The notes beneath the pieces were generated by a model. The model had not been told where the DNA came from. It saw nothing but the letters and a program-made list of their open reading frames with translations, and searched no databases. The translations under genes were made by a program, and so were the position numbers. From UBA4416 sp044357775 (lineage in GTDB: Bacteria > Bacteroidota > Bacteroidia > B-17B0 > Aurantibacillaceae), in NCBI GenBank assembly GCA_044357775.1, contig JBIKOX010000097.1, positions 1 to 10,916 of the forward strand: a stretch of DNA of 10,916 bases, read 5' to 3'. Positions 6,472 to 10,916 of the stretch are shown here, piece by piece; within the stretch, counting starts at the first letter, position 1, and each line of letters starts with the position of its first letter.

Positions 6472-6846
6472 ATGCGAAAATCAAAATTCATACTAACCTT
6501 TATTTTATTAGTTGCTCTTAAATCCTTTAGCCAAGAAAATCATATTGGTAAATTAAATGTAGAAGTCATTAAAACCTATTCTCAAAATGTATTTGGAAAA
6601 AGCATTGGGTATTATGTTGAATTTAAAAACAATAGTGATTCAGAAGTTGATGGAATAAAATGGACAGCTAGCTTTTATGATAATTTTGGAGAACTAAAAG
6701 GAAAAAAAGAAGGCAGTTGGCAGTCGGGAAATATTATCTCACCCATTAAACCTGATGAAATTGGAAAAGATTTAGAAAATTCATTTATAGCCGGGGCTAC
6801 AAAAGTCTACATAAAAATAACGCTGGTACATTTTGTGAAAAAATAG
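6472..6846 (+). CDS. Small secreted protein of unknown function
   Basis: A 124-aa protein I do not recognise. It begins with a clear Sec signal peptide: MRKSK, then hydrophobic FILTFILLVAL, then KSFSQ, with likely cleavage after SFSQ near residue 21. There is no lipobox cysteine. The mature part (~100 aa) alternates short strands, with GYYVEFKNNSDSEVDGIKW and TASFYDNFGELKG, and ends in KVYIKITLVHFVKK. This suggests a small beta-sandwich like those for which 'FxxxN' plus a Trp strand are typical, and it is probably periplasmic or outer-envelope. The frame extends 21 bases upstream to a TTG, but that lies in a promoter-like box and would bury the signal peptide's charged start. Neighbours (SCO1 protein, OmpA-type protein) give no functional clue. 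Existence as a gene is likely from the signal peptide; no function is proposed. Confidence 0.8.
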   Translation: MRKSKFILTFILLVALKSFSQENHIGKLNVEVIKTYSQNVFGKSIGYYVEFKNNSDSEVDGIKWTASFYDNFGELKGKKEGSWQSGNIISPIKPDEIGKDLENSFIAGATKVYIKITLVHFVKK

Positions 6847-6861
6847 TACCTGAAAAAGCTA

Positions 6862-6888
6862 CCAAGTTAAATTAAATCCGAAACTTGG
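6862..6888 (+). terminator. Weak hairpin after the small secreted protein gene
   Basis: CCAAGTT (6862-6868) pairs with AACTTGG (6882-6888) around a 13-base loop, 16 bases past the stop. Only a mixed AT stretch follows, not a clean T run, so termination would be inefficient. Confidence 0.3.
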
Positions 6889-6963
6889 CTATTTATTAAA
6901 ATAATTTAACGTATCAAATTTATATAATATCATTATATTTATAAAACTACTATACCTTATACT

Positions 6964-8937
6964 ATGAAAAGTTTTATAATTATACTTCTTAATTTTGCAA
7001 CCTATTCATTAGTTTTTTCTCAAGGTAGCTTGCCTCCGGGTAGTTATACCAGCACTAATAAAAAGGCAATTAAATATTTTGAAGAAAGCAAAAAAATGTT
7101 TCAAAATAGAAAAGATGCTGAGGCAGAAAAATTAATCAAAAAAGCCATTGAAGAAGATCCTCAATTTATTGAAGCAAATTCGGCCTATGCCGATTTTTTA
7201 ATGGGCAATAATAGAGTTAAGGAAGCCATTCCTTTTTACGAAAAAGCAATTCAAATAAATCCGAAAATTTTTATTGATAATAATTTTTATTTAGGCGGCG
7301 CCTATCTTCATGAGGCACTCTATGAAAAAGCAATTCCTTGCTTTGAAACCATTATAAAAACAGAAAGAATTAATCCAAACTTAAAAGATGATGCAAGCCG
7401 CTTTTTAAAAAATGCAAAATTTGGTGCATACGCAATCAAAAATCCAAGTCCATTTAAACCAGTTAATGTTGGCGAAGGAATAAACACAAGGGAATATGAG
7501 TACTTCCCAGCGCTTACTGCTGATGGAAATACGTTTTTGTTTACAAGAAATATTAGAGAAGGCGAAGGAGTTGATGCACCAAGACAGGAAGATTTTTATG
7601 TCAGTAAAAAAGTAAATAACGTTTGGCAAACAGCCAATCCAATAACTTCCGTAAATACAGTAGGCAACGAAGGCGCACCCTCATTAAGTGCTGATGGCGA
7701 AATTATGTTTTTTGCATCTTGTATGGAAATGTCTGGAGATTATGGTTCCTCTGACAGAAAAGGTTATGGTAGTTGTGATATTTTTTATGCTCAAAAAATT
7801 AATGGTAAATGGACAAAGCCAAGAAATGCAGGTTCTACAATCAACACAAAAAACTGGGAAACGCAGCCAAGTTTTAGCAGCGATGGTAAAACTTTATATT
7901 TTGTAAGAGGAATTGTAGCAAGAGATGGTATAAAAAATCCTGATATTTATTCATCAACAATAGGCAATGATGGCAAATTTACTGAACCAGTTAAACTTTC
8001 AGAAAATATAAATACGCCACTAGGTGAAGAAAGTGTTTTTATTCATCCCGATAATCAAACATTGTATTTTAGTAGCGAAGGTCATCCAGGCATGGGCGGC
8101 TTAGATATTTTTATGAGTAAAAAACAAGCCGATGGTAGTTGGGGGAAAGCAACAAATTTAGGGTATCCTATAAATACGTTTAATGATGAAAACAGTTTGC
8201 TTGTTGATGCCAATGGAAAATTAGCCTACTTTGCAAGTGAACGCGACGGTGGTTTTGGTGGTTTGGACATTTACCAATTTGAATTACCAGATGCATATCG
8301 TCCAGAAAAAATAACCTATGTAAAAGGACACACGTTTAATGCAAAAACAAAAGATAATCTTGAGGCAATTATTGACTTAGTAGATTTAGAAACTCAGCAA
8401 TCAGTTACAAGTGCATACAGCAATGGTGCTGGCGAATTTTTAGTGACATTAACTTCTAACCATAATTATTTAGTTAACGTAAGCAAACCCGGATTTTTAT
8501 TTTATAGCGATAACTTTTCTTTAAAAGATAAAGTTGCAGATTACTCTAAACCCTACAAATTAGAAATTCCATTACAACCCATAGACACAGGATTTACTAT
8601 TGAATTAAAAAATGTTTTTTTTGACGTTAACAAATGGGATTTAAAACCAGAATCAAAAGCTGAGTTAGAAAAAGTAGTTGCCTTTTTGAAACTAAACCCA
8701 AATCTTAAAATAGAATTTGGCGGACATACAGATAATAGCGGAGATAAAGTGTTTAACAAAACCTTATCAACTAATAGAGCAAAGGCCGTTTTTGATTATG
8801 TAACATTAAAAGGAGGAATTGTTGCTACGCGCATAGCCTTTAAAGGTTATGGGGATACAAAACCAAAAGCACCAAATGACACGCCTGAAAATAAGGCAAA
8901 AAATAGAAGAACAGAATTAAAAGTATTAGGGAAATAA
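6964..8937 (+). CDS. TPR / PD40 propeller / OmpA-C envelope protein, PorE-like architecture
   Basis: A 657-aa exported protein that should bind peptidoglycan beneath the outer membrane. Domains in order: signal peptide (1-20, ending VFSQ, no lipobox Cys); TPR-like helical repeats (about 35-155, including KAIEEDPQFIEANSAYADF and YEKAIQINP); five PD40/WD40-like strands (at about 180, 236, 299, 355 and 409, each with an [S/T]-x-DG-x-x-[L/I]-x-F core; the fourth and fifth read HPDNQTLYF and DANGKLAYF); a carboxypeptidase-regulatory-like beta domain (about 450-540); and an OmpA-C domain (547-657). In the OmpA-C domain, GHTDNSG (587-593) and LSTNRA (601-606) hold the Asp590 and Arg605 expected to bind diaminopimelate. 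This order is that of Porphyromonas PorE, a type IX secretion component, but many Bacteroidota paralogues share it and no other por/gld gene is nearby. PorE itself is a lipoprotein and this is not. It is probably transcribed alone; there is no clear -7 box. Confidence 0.93.
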   Translation: MKSFIIILLNFATYSLVFSQGSLPPGSYTSTNKKAIKYFEESKKMFQNRKDAEAEKLIKKAIEEDPQFIEANSAYADFLMGNNRVKEAIPFYEKAIQINPKIFIDNNFYLGGAYLHEALYEKAIPCFETIIKTERINPNLKDDASRFLKNAKFGAYAIKNPSPFKPVNVGEGINTREYEYFPALTADGNTFLFTRNIREGEGVDAPRQEDFYVSKKVNNVWQTANPITSVNTVGNEGAPSLSADGEIMFFASCMEMSGDYGSSDRKGYGSCDIFYAQKINGKWTKPRNAGSTINTKNWETQPSFSSDGKTLYFVRGIVARDGIKNPDIYSSTIGNDGKFTEPVKLSENINTPLGEESVFIHPDNQTLYFSSEGHPGMGGLDIFMSKKQADGSWGKATNLGYPINTFNDENSLLVDANGKLAYFASERDGGFGGLDIYQFELPDAYRPEKITYVKGHTFNAKTKDNLEAIIDLVDLETQQSVTSAYSNGAGEFLVTLTSNHNYLVNVSKPGFLFYSDNFSLKDKVADYSKPYKLEIPLQPIDTGFTIELKNVFFDVNKWDLKPESKAELEKVVAFLKLNPNLKIEFGGHTDNSGDKVFNKTLSTNRAKAVFDYVTLKGGIVATRIAFKGYGDTKPKAPNDTPENKAKNRRTELKVLGK

Positions 8938-8953
8938 AGAATAAAAAAAGATG

Positions 8954-9036
8954 ATTACGAATAAAAAGTACGAACTTACGAATCGAACCGCTTAGTATAG
9001 CAAACACAGATTCGTGTATTAGTATAAATTCGTAAT
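8954..9036. repeat. Scattered TACGAAT/ATTCGTA repeats between the OmpA-type gene and lolD
   Basis: ATTACGAAT (8954-8962) is the exact inverse of ATTCGTAAT (9028-9036). Between them lie further partial copies: TTACGAAT at 8976-8983, GTACGAA at 8968-8974 and ATTCGT at 9010-9015. The whole 127-base intergenic region is built around this heptamer, suggesting a degenerate intergenic repeat or a weak long-loop hairpin; there is no U tract. Confidence 0.4.
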
Positions 9037-9064
9037 TATTATAAATAATAGCTACTCCAAAAAT

Positions 9065-9715
9065 ATGATTGTTGGTAAAAACATAAAAAAGAAATATGGC
9101 ACTTTAGACGTTTTAAAAGGCGTTGACCTTCACATTTCTGAAGCTGAAGTTGTATCAATTGTTGGTTCATCAGGTGCTGGAAAAACAACCTTGTTAACTA
9201 TTTTAGGAACTTTAGATAGACCTAGTTCAGGAGAAATTTTATTTAATGACGTCAATATTACTTCTTTAAACGACAAAAAATTAGCAGCGTTTCGAAATCA
9301 ACATATTGGATTTGTATTTCAATTTCATCATTTATTACCTGAATTTACAGCCCTTGAAAACGTTTGTATTCCTGCGTTTATAAATAAAGTAGCAAAAAAA
9401 GAAGCGGAATTAAAAGCCAATGAGTTGTTAGATTTATTAGGGGTGAAAACTCGCGCTAATCACAAACCATCAGAATTATCTGGTGGCGAACAACAACGCG
9501 TTGCTGTTGCAAGAGCATTAATAAATAATCCAAAAGTGATTTTTGCAGATGAACCAAGCGGGAATTTAGATAGCGAGAATGCACAAAATTTACATCAATT
9601 ATTTTTTAAATTAAGAGATGAATTAAAACAAACCATTGTTGTTGTTACCCATAACGAAACTTTAGCAAATATGGCAGATAGAAAATTAGTTATGAAAGAT
9701 GGATTAATACAATAA
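9065..9715 (+). CDS. lolD: LolD-like ABC transporter ATP-binding protein
   Basis: ATPase subunit of an inner-membrane exporter that extracts lipoproteins for the outer membrane, or of a close MacB/FtsE-type system. At 216 aa it is one nucleotide-binding domain: Walker A GSSGAGKTT (34-42), Q-loop Gln86, signature LSGGEQQR (138-145), Walker B VIFADE (158-163) and H-loop His196. The string FQFHHLLPEFTALENV (85-100) is characteristic of LolD, and the A-loop tyrosine is Tyr11. The ATG at 9065 precedes the first strand directly. Permease genes (lolC/lolE type) are not adjacent: an OmpA-type gene lies before it and an EEP-fold gene after it, so its membrane partner is encoded elsewhere. Orphan lolD genes are familiar in Bacteroidota, though I infer this from memory. 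The gap to the next frame is under 100 bases, so co-transcription is likely. Confidence 0.85.
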   Translation: MIVGKNIKKKYGTLDVLKGVDLHISEAEVVSIVGSSGAGKTTLLTILGTLDRPSSGEILFNDVNITSLNDKKLAAFRNQHIGFVFQFHHLLPEFTALENVCIPAFINKVAKKEAELKANELLDLLGVKTRANHKPSELSGGEQQRVAVARALINNPKVIFADEPSGNLDSENAQNLHQLFFKLRDELKQTIVVVTHNETLANMADRKLVMKDGLIQ

Positions 9716-9777
9716 ACCTATCAGCTTCCTATCAAACATATCAATCTCTGAACTTAGAGCAATTATCACAAAGAGAA

Positions 9778-9815
9778 ATGCAAAAAAGTTATCTAAAATT
9801 AATAGAATTTTATTG
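9778..9815 (+). other. Probable out-of-frame N-terminal start of the EEP gene (A6 tract)
   Basis: ATG at 9778 opens a frame that stops after 14 codons. One extra base in the A6 run (9782-9787), or a -1 slip there, would join it to the downstream gene and give MQKKLSKINRILLWLNY. That is a basic N-terminus ahead of the first membrane helix, as expected for this family. Without it, the downstream frame has no ATG, GTG or TTG between the TAA at 9705 and the TTG at 9813. Confidence 0.6.
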
Positions 9816-10880
9816 TGGTTAAATTATGTATTTATCGTAAGTCTTGTTTGTTCAATGGCTTCTCAATACATTTCTCCAAATCATTTTTGGGTTTTAGCAT
9901 TTTTTGGATTAGCCTTTCCAATTATTTTATTTATAAATATTGTATTTGTCATTTATTGGTTTGCTCAATTTAGAATTCAAGCATCATTTTCATTTATTGC
10001 CATCTTATTAAGTGCTAAAACGTGTCTTGGTTTTATTCAATTTGATGTCACTACTGATACCATTTCAAATAAAGATGTAAAAATAATGAGTTATAATTCT
10101 ATGTTGTTTGATTTATATAACTGGAAAAAAAACAAAGAAAGTAGAAACTTAATTTTAACCTCATTAGCCGAAGAAAACCCTGATATACTGTGTTTGCAGG
10201 AATTTTATACTTCAGAAGAAAAAGGCGATTTTAATAATATTGATACGGTTATAGGTTTACTAAATGCAAAAAATCATCATGTTGAATTTACAACAACATT
10301 AAGAACTAATGACCATTGGGGAATTGCCACCTTTACAAAATATCCTATCATTAAAAAAGGTAAAATTGAATTTAATACCAGTGCTAATAATTTATGTATT
10401 TATACGGATATTCTAATAAAAAAAGACACCTTTCGCATTTATAACATGCACTTACAATCCATTAGATTTAACAAAGCTGATTATAAATTTCTTGATCAAA
10501 TTAAAAACGACACAACTGATACAAAAGATGAGTTAGAAAAAAGCAAAACTATTTTGCGGCGCTTAAAAATTGCTTTTGTAAAAAGAGCAACTCAAGCAGA
10601 TGTAATAGCTGCTCATATTTCAAATTGTAGGTATAAAGTCATTGTTTGTGGCGATTTTAACGACACCCCGGCTTCCTATGTTTACAATACCATTAGAGGA
10701 GATTTAAAAGATGCTTTTATTGAATCAGGTTCAGGATTTGAACAAACCTATGCAGGAAATTTTCCTAAATTCAGAATTGATTATATTCTGCATAGTAAAA
10801 ACATAAAAAGTAAAAACTATCATCATTTAACGGAAACCTTAACGGATCATTATCCAATTGTAAGTTATATTTCTTACTAA
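9813..10880 (+). CDS. Membrane-anchored endonuclease/exonuclease/phosphatase family protein
   Basis: Metal-dependent phosphodiesterase/nuclease fold (DNase I / AP endonuclease / sphingomyelinase superfamily) on a membrane anchor; the substrate is unknown. Three hydrophobic helices occupy about residues 3-18, 26-49 and 58-75, typical of the Bacteroidota subgroup. The catalytic domain follows from ~88 with Asn95 (MSYNSMLF), Glu130 (DILCLQEF), a WGIATFTKYPI strand, His203 (YNMHLQS), Asp281 and Asn283 (CGDFND), RIDYIL at 321-326 and the terminal Asp345-His346 (TDHYPIV). All expected catalytic positions are present, so the enzyme looks active. Coordinates given start at a TTG, the first permitted start in frame, but this truncates the positively charged N-terminus. 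The likelier natural start is the ATG at 9778, one base out of frame across an A6 run. It follows lolD closely on the same strand. Bases 10881-10916 hold nothing recognisable. Confidence 0.9.
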   Translation: MWLNYVFIVSLVCSMASQYISPNHFWVLAFFGLAFPIILFINIVFVIYWFAQFRIQASFSFIAILLSAKTCLGFIQFDVTTDTISNKDVKIMSYNSMLFDLYNWKKNKESRNLILTSLAEENPDILCLQEFYTSEEKGDFNNIDTVIGLLNAKNHHVEFTTTLRTNDHWGIATFTKYPIIKKGKIEFNTSANNLCIYTDILIKKDTFRIYNMHLQSIRFNKADYKFLDQIKNDTTDTKDELEKSKTILRRLKIAFVKRATQADVIAAHISNCRYKVIVCGDFNDTPASYVYNTIRGDLKDAFIESGSGFEQTYAGNFPKFRIDYILHSKNIKSKNYHHLTETLTDHYPIVSYISY

Positions 10881-10916
10881 TCAAAAAACAACCAGTTTAT
10901 TCCAAATTTAAACGCT

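Noticed and set aside
7405..8759. Several short open frames on both strands within the 657-aa envelope protein gene
   Set aside because: They lie wholly inside a frame with five PD40 repeats and an OmpA-C domain; they are by-products of its codon usage.
9782..9788. Canonical A-AAA-AAG programmed frameshift heptamer
   Set aside because: The bases are present but not in the required codon phase relative to the ATG at 9778, so a standard tandem-slip site is not supported; simple slippage or an indel remains possible.
1..10916. CRISPR array, tRNA, insertion sequence or defence system
   Set aside because: No regularly spaced repeats, tRNA-like cloverleaf, transposase or toxin-type genes were seen on either strand.

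Overview
The window is AT-rich (roughly one third G+C by eye) and looks like a Bacteroidota chromosome. Four things point there. One gene encodes a TPR / PD40 beta-propeller / OmpA protein of a kind typical of that phylum. TAnnTTTG boxes, the Bacteroidota -7 promoter element, lie just upstream of several starts. Shine-Dalgarno sequences are weak or absent. A LolD-type ATPase and a membrane-anchored EEP-fold protein complete a familiar Bacteroidota gene set. No rRNA, tRNA, insertion sequence or CRISPR array was seen.

Layout. (1) 1-1024, minus strand: MFS permease, 3' end cut off by the window edge. (2) 1236-5365: a polyhydroxyalkanoate (PHA) module in two divergent arms. The minus arm holds phaE (458 aa) and then phaC (350 aa), i.e. 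the two subunits of a class III PHA synthase, with an intrinsic terminator between them. The plus arm holds phaJ (MaoC-type R-specific enoyl-CoA hydratase) and phaB (acetoacetyl-CoA reductase), closed by a strong bidirectional terminator. The 247-bp divergent intergenic region contains a perfect 14-bp palindrome, nested inverted repeats, a terminator-like hairpin and a T11 tract. (3) 5366-5721: no confident gene. (4) 5722-6846: SCO1/SenC copper chaperone, then a small secreted protein of unknown function. (5) 6964-8937: 657-aa outer-envelope protein with the domain order of the type IX secretion component PorE. (6) 9065-10880: LolD-like ABC ATPase followed by a three-helix membrane-anchored endonuclease/exonuclease/phosphatase protein whose natural start appears to be out of frame by one base at an A6 tract.

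How the genes work together. PhaJ would divert (S)-enoyl-CoA hydration toward (R)-3-hydroxyacyl-CoA from fatty-acid beta-oxidation. PhaB would make (R)-3-hydroxybutyryl-CoA from acetoacetyl-CoA. PhaC/PhaE would polymerise both. No beta-ketothiolase (phaA), PhaR-type regulator, depolymerase or separate short phasin is visible here, so these must lie elsewhere or be absent. The remaining genes are envelope and respiratory housekeeping with no visible link to PHA.

Most notable: the two-armed class III PHA locus with its terminator-split synthase subunits and structured divergent region, and the apparent frameshift at the start of the last gene.
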